This document shows positions 51,202-58,934 of a DNA stretch of 64,000 nucleotides, in pieces. The position numbers were made by a program, and so were the translations under genes. The notes beneath the pieces are model-generated. The model did no database searches. It had not been told where the DNA came from and saw only the letters and a program-made list of their open reading frames with translations. Origin of the DNA: Cohnella silvisoli (lineage in GTDB: Bacteria > Bacillota > Bacilli > Paenibacillales > Paenibacillaceae); NCBI RefSeq assembly GCF_021190915.1, contig NZ_JAIOAP010000010.1, positions 124,001 to 188,000 on the forward strand, given 5' to 3'. Numbering within the stretch: the first letter of the stretch is position 1; each line of letters starts with the position of its first letter.

Positions 51202-51528
51202 GTGAGGAAAGTGGTTCTTTTCTGTGAATACGTCATCCCGGATTTGCACCGAGATGCTTTCGTTGCTTGGATCCAATCCAATCCGGAGCGGTGGCGCGGA
51301 ATCCAATTGTTGGAAAATACGGGACAGCCCGGAGTATATGTAGAAATAGTGACCGTAAACACGGTGGAAGATGCGGCTGAAATCGAAAAAGAACGCCGCG
51401 ATGGGCGTTCTTGGAATGAGATGGAAAAGTGGGTTAAAGGCGGACGGGAAGGCTTGCGGATATGGACTTTTCGCCCGGTAACGATTACCGGGACCCAGGC
51501 ATCGTGCCGAACGGAAGCGTGTAATTGA
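51202..51528 (+). CDS. Hypothetical protein, possibly NIPSNAP/Dabb-like
   Basis: 108 residues from GTG at 51202. It has a ferredoxin-like strand-helix pattern: VVLFCEYVIP, LHRDAFVAWIQSNPERWRGI, LLENTGQPGVYVEIVTVNTV, EDAAEIEKERRDGRSWNEME. This fits small alpha/beta barrel proteins of the Dabb or NIPSNAP kind, but I cannot name a family. An alternative GTG at 51211 has GAGGA too close. Its 3' end overlaps the convergent gerQ gene by 44 bp. Confidence 0.6.
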   Translation: MRKVVLFCEYVIPDLHRDAFVAWIQSNPERWRGIQLLENTGQPGVYVEIVTVNTVEDAAEIEKERRDGRSWNEMEKWVKGGREGLRIWTFRPVTITGTQASCRTEACN

Positions 51529-51922
51529 TGGGCTCGTCGAATGTGATATAGTCCAGGTTAAGCGTAAGCAGCAAGTAGCGTTTGCCCGTAACGGGATCGC
51601 TAATGATAATGTGGTCACGACCGGCCGCTTCCAGCACGCCTTTGAATATTTTGGCATTCCACTCGGAATTGTTCTCGTAGGTCATATACAAAGTCGCGAC
51701 TTTGCCAAGGTTCATACGAAGAATGTTCTCTACGTAAGATTCTTCCTGCATGGGTACTCCGGGTAAAGTTACTCCGGCCTGAGTGATAGGCATTCCGCTT
51801 GTGACAGGCGGGGGAACCATCCCTTGCTGCATCATTGTCATGTTGGGCATGCTCATAGGCATCATCGATCCCGCAGCTTGGGTTTGCGGGTATGCCGGCC
51901 AAGGCATTTTGTTGTTATACAT
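51485..51922 (-). CDS. gerQ: Spore coat protein GerQ
   Basis: 145 residues. The N-terminal ~58 residues are Met/Pro/Gln/Thr-rich (for example MMPMSMPNMTMMQQ). Residues 60-145 match GerQ: SYVENILRMNLGKVATLYMT, NAKIFKGVLEAAGRDHIIIS, DPVTGKRYLL. GerQ is cross-linked into the spore coat and holds the cortex-lytic enzyme CwlJ there. A GGGAGGATT RBS precedes the ATG. The cwlJ remnant lies just upstream in the same direction, so the usual cwlJ-gerQ operon is here but cwlJ is broken. Confidence 0.93.
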   Translation of the reverse strand: MYNNKMPWPAYPQTQAAGSMMPMSMPNMTMMQQGMVPPPVTSGMPITQAGVTLPGVPMQEESYVENILRMNLGKVATLYMTYENNSEWNAKIFKGVLEAAGRDHIIISDPVTGKRYLLLTLNLDYITFDEPINYTLPFGTMPGSR

Positions 51923-51940
51923 TGTAAATCCTCCCTTGAA

Positions 51941-52262
51941 TTAATAAACTTGCGGACAATCTTCCGGAGTAGGGGCAAAGAAACAATGCAATTTGTATCT
52001 TCCCGTGCCCGCTTGATCGTACCAGGTATCGGGACAGGCGCCGACTGGACGAAAATACCACAAGGCGTTGGAAGCGGGATATTGACGCTCCCCGTTGATA
52101 GCACGTTGGGCGAGCCTAATATCCTTGTCTCGGGCTTTTTGGTAGAAATAAGACAACGTTGCCGACCATAAGCATTCCGAGTTCGCCTTCGCCTTCGGCT
52201 TCCGCACGCATGAGCCGGGCCAACGTTTTTACATCCTCGCTGTTTGCCTTAATGACGGCCAA
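51941..52262 (-). pseudogene. cwlJ: Spore cortex-lytic enzyme gene cwlJ, internally deleted
   Basis: From a TTG at 52262 (AAGGGTGG upstream) the first ~37 codons match the CwlJ N-terminus (AVIKANSEDVKTLARLMRAE, AEGEGELGMLMVGNVV). After GNVV the frame breaks. The other frame carries the CwlJ C-terminus (SYFYQKARDKDIRLAQRAIN, GERQYPASNALWYFRPVGAC, then PDTWYDQAGTGRYKLHCFF) to the TAA at 51941-51943. Normal CwlJ has about 40 residues between these parts (the NR..C..F..I..MVYQSPGGFEA region), lost here out of frame. The catalytic Glu near the N-terminus is retained but the fold cannot be. gerQ downstream is intact. Confidence 0.85.
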
Positions 52263-52522
52263 TTCACATGCCACCCTTCCTTATTCAAGTCGCCCACGCT
52301 ATTGACTTTGGCATTAGGCGATTGTCGCAATACAGTGTATTTCATGCGCCCGAATTGTGTGACAGGGTAACAATTGTTTTTACCGGCGTTCGCACCTTGT
52401 TCACAGGCAATGGCGATTTCATGAACTCCGGGTGGCGAACATTGTCAATGCTTGAAGATTTGCGGTATCATTGAACAAACGTTAGGTGTTGCTGCTCTGC
52501 TCTGACATTAAGGAGGAACTCC
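52263..52522. promoter_or_regulatory. 260-bp region with the ctaB promoter
   Basis: TTGTCA (52442-52447) and TATCAT (52466-52471), 18 bp apart, lie 52 bp before the ctaB start. Upstream on the minus strand is the cwlJ promoter, not clearly visible. No other gene is seen. Confidence 0.5.
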
Positions 52523-53380
52523 GTGCTTAAAGATCTTGTGGCCCTCACCAAGCCGCGTATTATTCGTTTGAATTTAATTGCGGCATTCGGTGGTTACTGG
52601 GTGGCATCCAAGTGGGATATCGCTATCTGGCCTTTAATATGGATGCTGCTCGGATCCGCGTTAACGATGGCTTCCTCGTGCGTTTTCAATAACTACTTAG
52701 ATCGGGAACTGGATTTGAAAATGGCGAGAACCCGCGATCGCGCGCTTCCGCAAAATAGGATGACGCCGCGATTCGTTTTTGGTTATGCGGTCGTGTTAGG
52801 CATTGTTGGATTAATCGTTCTATTCGTTTTGGTAAACGCGTTGACGGGTTGGCTTGGTTTGTTGGGGATGTTCGTATATGTAGTCGTCTATACGATGTGG
52901 CTAAAGCGAAGCTCTACCTGGAGCACCTCGATAGGAGGAATCTCCGGCGCAATGCCTCCTGTTATTGGATATTGCGCGGTTTCCAATGAAGTGGACGCAG
53001 GCGCTTGGATATTGTTCGCTTTGCTATTCCTATGGCAGCCCGCTCATTTCTGGTCGCTTGCGATTAGGCGCATGGAAGAATATAGGGCCGCGGGATTTCC
53101 GCTTCTTCCGGTCGTTAAAGGCGTTACCCGTACGAAATGGCAGATGCTTCCGTATATCGTGCTGCTCATTCCCGCTTCCGTCCTCATGTATTACTATGAT
53201 TACGTGGGCATTTACTTCCTTGTCTTATCTGTCGGCATAGCGATCGTTTGGTTTGTTCACGCGATTTCCGGGCTGCGCGCGAAGGATGACGAGAAATGGG
53301 CGAAGGCCGATTTTATGATATCGATTAACTACTTGATGATTATGTTTCTAACGATGATACTGGATACGAACGGAGTGTAA
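52523..53380 (+). CDS. ctaB: Heme O synthase (protoheme IX farnesyltransferase)
   Basis: 285 residues with about nine membrane helices. It is a UbiA-type prenyltransferase with the Asp-rich prenyl motif (NNYLDRELDLKMARTRDR) and YTMWLKRSSTWSTSIGGISG, plus the second Asp/Arg region. It farnesylates heme B to heme O for terminal oxidases. GTG start with AAGGAGGA. Followed after 6 bp by the SCO gene, so they form a cytochrome oxidase assembly unit. Confidence 0.95.
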   Translation: MLKDLVALTKPRIIRLNLIAAFGGYWVASKWDIAIWPLIWMLLGSALTMASSCVFNNYLDRELDLKMARTRDRALPQNRMTPRFVFGYAVVLGIVGLIVLFVLVNALTGWLGLLGMFVYVVVYTMWLKRSSTWSTSIGGISGAMPPVIGYCAVSNEVDAGAWILFALLFLWQPAHFWSLAIRRMEEYRAAGFPLLPVVKGVTRTKWQMLPYIVLLIPASVLMYYYDYVGIYFLVLSVGIAIVWFVHAISGLRAKDDEKWAKADFMISINYLMIMFLTMILDTNGV

Positions 53381-53386
53381 ATTGCT

Positions 53387-54061
53387 ATGGATCAGCCAAT
53401 GGAAGAACAGACCCAGCAACCCGCAGCGCAAAACAAGCCGCAACGGTCGTGGCTGCGACGTTACGGCTTCTCATTATTCGTCTTGGCATTGTGCCTGGTG
53501 ATGGGCTATTACATTTATATGCAGCAGAATAAGAAGGACGAGCTGCCTGTTCAAGGCAAAGGCGCGGAGTTTTCGTATACGGATAGCGACGGAGCGAACG
53601 TAACGCTTAGCGGAACGAACGGGAAAGCGCGATTGCTTTATTTCTTCTTCGCGACTTGTCCGGACGTATGTCCTCCGACCACCTTCCTGATGTCGCAAGT
53701 TCAGGATGTTCTGAAGAAGGATGGAGTATTCGGAGATGAGGTGGAGTTTCTATCAGTCACGATCGATCCGACTCACGATACGCCGGAGGTACTGAAGGAG
53801 TACGCGAAACGCTTTAATGCGGATCCAAGCGGTTGGAAGTTTCTGCGGGGAGACGAGAAAGAGACGGCTGCATTAGCCCGGAAATACGAGATTCTGGTAA
53901 CCAAAGACGACCAAGGTAACTTCGGTCACATGAACCTGATCGTCTTGCTCGACAAGGATGGACAAATTCGCGATTGGATCTCGCTTAACGATTATCTCGA
54001 ACAAGGCGACAAAAACTTGACCGCTAAAGACATGGCCAAGAAGATTGAAAGTTTGCTGTAG
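53387..54061 (+). CDS. SCO/SenC-family copper chaperone for cytochrome c oxidase
   Basis: 224 residues: a membrane anchor (about 26-46), then a thioredoxin-fold domain on the outside. The copper ligands are C91 and C95 in TCPDVCPPT and H181 in FGHMNLIVLLDK. It delivers copper to the CuA site of subunit II. ATG start, with a second ATG at 53399 possible. Ends at a terminator (site B). Context with ctaB supports the role. Confidence 0.93.
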   Translation: MDQPMEEQTQQPAAQNKPQRSWLRRYGFSLFVLALCLVMGYYIYMQQNKKDELPVQGKGAEFSYTDSDGANVTLSGTNGKARLLYFFFATCPDVCPPTTFLMSQVQDVLKKDGVFGDEVEFLSVTIDPTHDTPEVLKEYAKRFNADPSGWKFLRGDEKETAALARKYEILVTKDDQGNFGHMNLIVLLDKDGQIRDWISLNDYLEQGDKNLTAKDMAKKIESLL

Positions 54062-54065
54062 AATT

Positions 54066-54087
54066 CATTTACAGTAAATGTTATAAT
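54066..54087 (+). promoter_or_regulatory. Palindrome next to a TATAAT box
   Basis: CATTTAC-A-GTAAATG (54066-54080) is a perfect 15-bp palindrome, followed at 54082-54087 by TATAAT. It could drive a short transcript ending at the terminator at 54164. Confidence 0.4.
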
Positions 54088-54109
54088 CAGCATCAACCAA
54101 ATATTCGGA

Positions 54110-54164
54110 CGTGAAGCACACGCCGCTCATCCCATGCTGTTAGGGGATGCAGCGGCTTTTTTTT
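54110..54164 (+). terminator. Terminator with preceding CGTGAAGCACACG mini-hairpin (site B)
   Basis: CGTG-AAGCA-CACG (54110-54122) precedes a stem in which GCCGCT..ATCCC pairs with GGGAT..AGCGGC, followed by eight Ts. The first 18 bases equal those of site A at 44935. Confidence 0.8.
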
Positions 54165-54232
54165 GTGTCCTCGGACAGCAAAAGCCGCATGGAGGAAAAG
54201 TTGATTATCAGCGATGAAAAAGGAGAGATTGA

Positions 54233-55177
54233 ATGGGTGACACGACGAATGTACCGCACGACGAAGCCTTCAAGAAGCTATTGCAAACTTTTTTCGCGGA
54301 ATTTATCGAGCTGTTTTTTCCTGAACTCGACCGGCTTCTAGATCATACCCATACCCGTTTTCTCATGCAAGAATTGCTAGTGGATATCGTAGGAGAGGAA
54401 GCTCGCAGCTTGGATCTGCTGCTTGAAACCCGATACAAATCTCTGGATGCTTATGTACTTATACATCTGGAACCGCAATCTTACTCGCAGGAATATTTCC
54501 GAGAAAGGATGTTTATATATTTTAGCCGACTTTTCGAACGCCATCGGAAAGAACATAAAATTATTATTCCTATAGCAATATTTACATTTAACCAAATGCG
54601 GGATGAACCAGATACGTTAGAGATACAAATTCCGGAGCATGATATCCTTCGATTTCAGTTTCTGAAGGTGGAATTACGGAAGCAGGATTGGCGGCGGTTC
54701 ATCGAATCCGATAATCCTATAGCTGCTGCTTTATTGGCTAAAATGGGGTATAATAACAAAGACAAGAAAGAGATGCGGCTTGCATACTTACGGATGATCT
54801 TACGGTTAGACAAGAAATTGGATGCTGCTCGATTGGCGCTCATTATGTCGGTGGCCGACCTGTATTTTCAGCCGAATAAAGAGGAAGACGATGCGCTTCT
54901 AAGCGCGATAAATGAAGAAAACCCGGAGGAAGGTGCGACGATTATGGAATTAATGCCAGCCTGGAAACGTTGGGGTTATGAAGAAGGTATTGAAGAGGGC
55001 ATGGAAAAGGGCATGGAAAAGGGCATGGAAAAGGGCATGGAAAAGGGCATGGAAAAGGGCATGGAAAAGGCAAACCGGCTTGTCGCGCGTAAACTTCTTG
55101 AAAAAGGTTTTTCACCGGAAGAGGTAGCTGAGATAATTGAATTACCGGTTGATGAAGTTCGGAAATGGATAAAATGA
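54233..55177 (+). CDS. Rpn-family putative nuclease/transposase with GMEK repeats
   Basis: 314 residues: PHDEAFKKLLQTFFAEFIEL start, then ELLVDIVGEEARSLDLLLET with the PD-(D/E)XK-type VLIHLEPQSY core strand (the E-x-Q pattern). It is related to RpnA-like proteins that promote RecA-independent recombination, but its role here is unknown. Near the C-terminus a run of six GMEK units is encoded by a perfect 12-bp tandem repeat (54998-55069). The tail ends KGFSPEEVAEIIELPVDEVR, the same kind as in the decayed copy at 10794. ATG after AAAGGAGAG. Ends at a strong terminator. Confidence 0.85.
   Translation: MGDTTNVPHDEAFKKLLQTFFAEFIELFFPELDRLLDHTHTRFLMQELLVDIVGEEARSLDLLLETRYKSLDAYVLIHLEPQSYSQEYFRERMFIYFSRLFERHRKEHKIIIPIAIFTFNQMRDEPDTLEIQIPEHDILRFQFLKVELRKQDWRRFIESDNPIAAALLAKMGYNNKDKKEMRLAYLRMILRLDKKLDAARLALIMSVADLYFQPNKEEDDALLSAINEENPEEGATIMELMPAWKRWGYEEGIEEGMEKGMEKGMEKGMEKGMEKGMEKANRLVARKLLEKGFSPEEVAEIIELPVDEVRKWIK
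54998..55069 (+). repeat. Six perfect 12-bp tandem repeats inside the Rpn-like gene
   Basis: GGCATGGAAAAG is repeated six times without a change, encoding GMEK. It keeps the frame, so slippage would lengthen or shorten the protein by four residues. Confidence 0.93.
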
Positions 55178-55186
55178 TCATTTAAT

Positions 55187-55225
55187 GCGAGTAAGGCTGC
55201 AAAGCAGGCAGCCTTACTCGCTTTT
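55187..55225. terminator. Bidirectional terminator between the Rpn-like and Toprim genes
   Basis: GCGAGTAAGGCTGC and its exact reverse complement flank a 7-nt loop, followed by TTTTC. Confidence 0.93.
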
Positions 55226-55226
55226 C

Positions 55227-55586
55227 TTATTCCTCGATCCATACAGCCGAAGGATCGGGATACAAAATATATTCCTCCAGCCCCGCCTTCTCCAGCTGTT
55301 GAATGAGATATTCTTCAGGAGTACCCTCAACACCGCTATAGCCGCGGCGGGTATAGATATGTTCCGCGTCCGGAAACACATCGCGCAGCACGCCGCGGAT
55401 TCTGCGACCGGATGCGTCAGGATCGGTAAACAAATACACTTGGCTGTTGCCGACGGCTTTTCTTAACGCTTCAATGCGATTCGTATTAAGCGTGCCAAAG
55501 GTGCAATGTATCGGAATTTCGGAAGAAAGAACACGGGAGAGACGGCTTTTGTCGTTTTTCCCTTCGACGATAATGGCTACATCCAT
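55227..55586 (-). CDS. Toprim-domain protein (RNase M5/primase-like)
   Basis: 119 residues consisting of a Toprim domain only: VAIIVEGKNDKSRL carries the conserved Glu, and YLFTDPDASGRRIR the Asp-x-Asp motif. Such small proteins resemble RNase M5 (RnmV, 5S rRNA maturation) but lack its C-terminal domain. The usual rnmV has ~180 residues and lies by ksgA, which is not here. A weak RBS (GGATCTCGCA) precedes the ATG. It probably handles nucleic acid; the exact role is open. Confidence 0.8.
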   Translation of the reverse strand: MDVAIIVEGKNDKSRLSRVLSSEIPIHCTFGTLNTNRIEALRKAVGNSQVYLFTDPDASGRRIRGVLRDVFPDAEHIYTRRGYSGVEGTPEEYLIQQLEKAGLEEYILYPDPSAVWIEE

Positions 55587-55719
55587 TGCGAGATCCTCCG
55601 TGATAAGGGCCGTTTTACTTGACTAGATATGTATTGTACCACTATTGCGGAATTTATTGAGCTAGAATGCAAAAGGGCCGCAAGCAGAGCGGCCCGTCTA
55701 TGTGGCGCACCGCAAATCC

Positions 55720-55824
55720 TTAGCATGCGCGCAACACGATTACTAGTAAAATGAACAAAACAATCGTCATTGTCGTCGTCATACCATGGCCGCCGCCTGC
55801 GCAACTGCATCCGCATTGGGACAT
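55720..55824 (-). CDS. YjcZ-like sporulation peptide (34 aa)
   Basis: MSQCGCSCAGGGHG is followed by one hydrophobic helix (TIVLFILLVIVLRAC). Short Cys/Gly-rich peptides ending in a helix are typical of the YjcZ/YhaL-type sporulation proteins of Bacillales. The ATG at 55824 has AGAGGGGTG 6 nt before it. Confidence 0.75.
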   Translation of the reverse strand: MSQCGCSCAGGGHGMTTTMTIVLFILLVIVLRAC

Positions 55825-55981
55825 GTCCGTCACCCCTCTTATGCAGCCAAGATTGAGCCGATAACCGCGTGATGCCGGATTTGGGCGTAGGCCACATAGC
55901 ATGATATGCCCACATCCCATCCTTGACGTGTGCGAGTACCCAGTTTTGTTAAGTAATGAACGAATCTCTCCAGGCTAGGCA

Positions 55982-57175
55982 TTATGAACCTGAGACAGGA
56001 GGCGCTGATGAACGCGTATTCCAATTGGCATGAAAGGAAGAACGCGGGAACAAGAAAACAAGGGCGATCATAAGAGCGAGAAAGGAAATGAAATAGGGCG
56101 AAAAATAATCCCTTACCGCCCCCGCTATAACCGGTCCAAGGAACGAACCGATCGAAAGGGAGATGGACAATAGCGAGAAGGTCCTTCCATAGCGCGTCGG
56201 GCCGCTTAACTGCAGCAGGAAAGAGGTCATAGCCGGAAAGATGACTCCTTTTGCCATCCCGACGATGAAAAGCAGCATAAGAAGCGGGATTGGCCAATCG
56301 GAGGCCAAACCGTAATAACAGATCGCAAGCAGCAGGACGCCAATGATCGTACGCGAATAAGGCAAGTAGCGATTAAGAAAGAGTAAGCCGAGCGTTACAA
56401 GAGCGCCGAGGCTGACAATCGAGAACAAAAGGCCTGTGGTCATGATCGATGCGCTGCCCGTGCCGCGCAAGGGCAATTCAAAGGCCAAGATGCCCTGGGC
56501 GCATGCAAGTCCGATCGGAAGCGAGAAGATGGACCACGGGAATCCAGAGGATGAGTTTTCTTTAACGTCGATGCTGGGTGACTGTGCGAGCGGTTTTTTT
56601 TGCATGTTTGCGATTTCTTCCGGCGTTCGGGCGGGTTCCCTCACGAACCAAACGGATGTTATTCCGGTAACGAGAAGTATCCAGCCCAATATCGCGAACG
56701 ACTGACTGAAACCGATCGTTGCGGCTAAATAGGCGCCTGCTGCCGGAGAGACGACGGAAGCGATCGTATGAACAAGGCCGTTGCCGGCCATCAGCTTCCC
56801 TTGGTGGATGTGATCCCTCGCAAGCCTAGCGAGCAGCGACATGCAAGCCGGAGACAGGAAGGCTAAGACGAATCCGCTTATAGAGCGAATGTAGAGCAAC
56901 TGCCAAGGGTTAGTCACGTGTGATTGGAAAAGCAGCAAAATCCCTGCGCCGGTTAGGCTGGCCGCGATGAAGATCCGGCTGCCATAACGGTCCACTGCAA
57001 AGCCGGCAATGAGATTGCCTGGAAGATGGGTGAGCGAATACATTCCCATCACCAATCCGATAAATGAGGGCGCAGCCCCCATGGAAACGGCAAAAGGGGT
57101 AAGCATAGGATATTGGGCGTGAAGATCGAAAAAAGCGACGAACAAAAATAAATAAAGCCAAATGGCTGTTTTCAT
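55982..57175 (-). CDS. MFS transporter (12-TM)
   Basis: 397 residues with about 12 membrane helices. Motif A-like GFAVDRYGSRIFI lies between helices 2 and 3, PAAGAYLAATIGFSQSFAIL in helix 5. It is a drug/H+ antiporter-type member of the major facilitator superfamily. The Asp/Arg signature is present; substrate unknown. ATG with AGGAGGTAGTG. No regulator is adjacent. It is divergent from the 57346 gene. Confidence 0.82.
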   Translation of the reverse strand: MKTAIWLYLFLFVAFFDLHAQYPMLTPFAVSMGAAPSFIGLVMGMYSLTHLPGNLIAGFAVDRYGSRIFIAASLTGAGILLLFQSHVTNPWQLLYIRSISGFVLAFLSPACMSLLARLARDHIHQGKLMAGNGLVHTIASVVSPAAGAYLAATIGFSQSFAILGWILLVTGITSVWFVREPARTPEEIANMQKKPLAQSPSIDVKENSSSGFPWSIFSLPIGLACAQGILAFELPLRGTGSASIMTTGLLFSIVSLGALVTLGLLFLNRYLPYSRTIIGVLLLAICYYGLASDWPIPLLMLLFIVGMAKGVIFPAMTSFLLQLSGPTRYGRTFSLLSISLSIGSFLGPVIAGAVRDYFSPYFISFLALMIALVFLFPRSSFHANWNTRSSAPPVSGS

Positions 57176-57293
57176 TGGTCACTACCTCCTTGTGCTGGGA
57201 TCGTATCCCTCGTCCGTATGTACGGCCTATCCTACTTGTACGTGTCTTAGGTCGTGGTTATGACGGTCGTTTACGGGTTATAGGGCATTAAGG

Positions 57294-57299
57294 TATAAT
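57294..57299 (+). promoter_or_regulatory. -10 element before the 57346 operon
   Basis: TATAAT lies about 47 bp before the ATG, after an AT-poor stretch; no clear -35. It likely drives the membrane protein-transglutaminase-PBP operon. Confidence 0.4.
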
Positions 57300-57345
57300 A
57301 GGAGCATTGTTGTGCTCGGTTTGAGACTGTATGTGGGGGAAAAAT

Positions 57346-57780
57346 ATGAATTTCGATCCGGATGTATGGGTTCAGTTTGTAAAGGACCATTGGGTTGTAG
57401 TAGCTATCGCTATCGTTGCTATATTTGTCGTTATGAAATTAGTCAAAACCGTGCTCAAATGGGTGCTGGTTGCCGCCATTATCATCGGGATTGTAACTTA
57501 CGGAGGCTACAGCATTAAAGATCTGGGCGAGATCGGCACAAAAGTGACCGACGAATTGAAGGATCAAGCAATCAAGGCGATGGCTAGGGAAGCTAAAGAT
57601 GCGAAGTACGTCAACAACGAAGATGGCTCTTATACGATTAAGTCAACGAACCTGGAGCTTGACGGAGTACCCAATTCCGGGGAAGTAACCGTTAAGCTTA
57701 GAGGGATATCCTTAGGCACTTGGAAGATGGAAGGCGCGGTGCGCGATTTTGTCGTTCAGTCGCGAGCTTCGGCTAAATAA
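57346..57780 (+). CDS. Membrane-anchored hypothetical protein, first gene of the wall operon
   Basis: 144 residues from ATG at 57346 with GGGGGA upstream; the earlier ATG at 57331 lies in that RBS. Two close hydrophobic helices (WVVVAIAIVAIFVVMKLV and VLKWVLVAAIIIGIVTYG, about 18-52) are followed by an outside domain with strand pattern YTIKSTNLELDGVPNSGEVT and GISLGTWKMEGAV. I do not recognise the family. Transglutaminase starts 6 bp after its stop. Confidence 0.7.
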   Translation: MNFDPDVWVQFVKDHWVVVAIAIVAIFVVMKLVKTVLKWVLVAAIIIGIVTYGGYSIKDLGEIGTKVTDELKDQAIKAMAREAKDAKYVNNEDGSYTIKSTNLELDGVPNSGEVTVKLRGISLGTWKMEGAVRDFVVQSRASAK

Positions 57781-57785
57781 GTCAG

Positions 57786-58934
57786 ATGAGCGGCGACGGA
57801 TGGACGATTTTCGATGCCAATTGGGTAACATGGATTTTGTTGGCGGTAGTGGCGTTTTCTTTGTATCAGGGAATCCGGCGAGGGGCTTCGGGCTCGGTTA
57901 AACAGCTGTTGTTTTTTCTAGTTAGCGCGATCGTGTCCGTAATCGTGATAATCCTGTCTGCAGTAGCTGCTTCTTCGGTATCCCCCTATCTTAAGGATTG
58001 GCTTATTGAACGAGATTTAGTGCGCCCTAAGGCGGACGCTTCTTTCTTCGCCCAATTCGGCTATACCGCGTTGTCAGGACTGCGCGATTTGCCGTTACTC
58101 CGATTTTCTGCCTTGTTTCTCGTGTTCCATACGATCGTTCGGCTTTTAACGGGGCTTGCGACGAGGCTAGTCGCTTCTGTCATCTCGTTTCCGTTTTCCA
58201 TCGTACCGACAGGGGGAACGGTCAGCCGGTCGATCGGCGGCGTAATCGGCGCAGCGCTAGGAACAGGCAGGGCATTGCTGTTTACGGCGGTACTCTTCGC
58301 GTATTGCGCATTATTTCCGCAAGGGCCTTTCACTGATTATATCGGACAATCCGGTTTGTACAGGGAGGTTGCCGCGCAAGTTATACGACCGGCAACCGGA
58401 AAACTTTTCGAGGAGAAATTGCCTGTTTTCGCGCAAGCGATGACGAGCGAGTTGGATCAGTTATGGCAGAAACGCTATGACGTTATCGACGCGGACCTTC
58501 CTGCTAATATCGTGCAGGCTGCAGCATCGGTAACTGAAGGCAAGCCCGATGATGAAGCGAAAGCACGCGCGCTGTATGATTGGATAGGCAGCAGAATCTC
58601 GTATGATAACGACAAGGTCGTTGCTTATGAGGAAAAGGGAGATTGGCGGGAGCAGAACCCGGAGCAAACTTTCGCAACCCGCAAAGGAGTATGCATCGAT
58701 TATGCCCGCCTGTATGCGGCGATGGCCCGGTCCGTCAATTTGGATGTAAGGGTCGTTACCGGACTAGGTTATGATGGTCGCGGCGGGTATGGTCCTCACG
58801 CTTGGAACGAAGTTTATTTGACGAAGCAGCAGAAGTGGATTCCACTCGATTCGACATGGGCAAAGACGGGGAATTGGTTTGACTCCCCCGGATTTAGCGA
58901 TACGCATATACGGCAAGGAGGATTAACGGGGTGA
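57786..58934 (+). CDS. Membrane protein with CvpA-like N-terminus and transglutaminase domain
   Basis: 382 residues. The N-terminal 190 contain five or so hydrophobic helices, resembling CvpA-type membrane proteins (SLYQGIRRGASGSVKQLLFF). A transglutaminase-like domain (about 245-380) has the full triad: C303 (GVCIDYARL), H338 (PHAWNEVYL) and D355 (LDSTW). This would face outside or inside depending on topology; an outward domain would fit peptide crosslinking or cleavage at the cell wall. The start ATG lacks a clear RBS, but coupling to the gene before is likely. The stop overlaps the PBP start (GTGA). Confidence 0.85.
   Translation: MSGDGWTIFDANWVTWILLAVVAFSLYQGIRRGASGSVKQLLFFLVSAIVSVIVIILSAVAASSVSPYLKDWLIERDLVRPKADASFFAQFGYTALSGLRDLPLLRFSALFLVFHTIVRLLTGLATRLVASVISFPFSIVPTGGTVSRSIGGVIGAALGTGRALLFTAVLFAYCALFPQGPFTDYIGQSGLYREVAAQVIRPATGKLFEEKLPVFAQAMTSELDQLWQKRYDVIDADLPANIVQAAASVTEGKPDDEAKARALYDWIGSRISYDNDKVVAYEEKGDWREQNPEQTFATRKGVCIDYARLYAAMARSVNLDVRVVTGLGYDGRGGYGPHAWNEVYLTKQQKWIPLDSTWAKTGNWFDSPGFSDTHIRQGGLTG

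Noticed and set aside
55839..56297. 152-codon minus-strand frame overlapping the MFS gene end
   Set aside because: Shadow of the MFS gene; no start signal.
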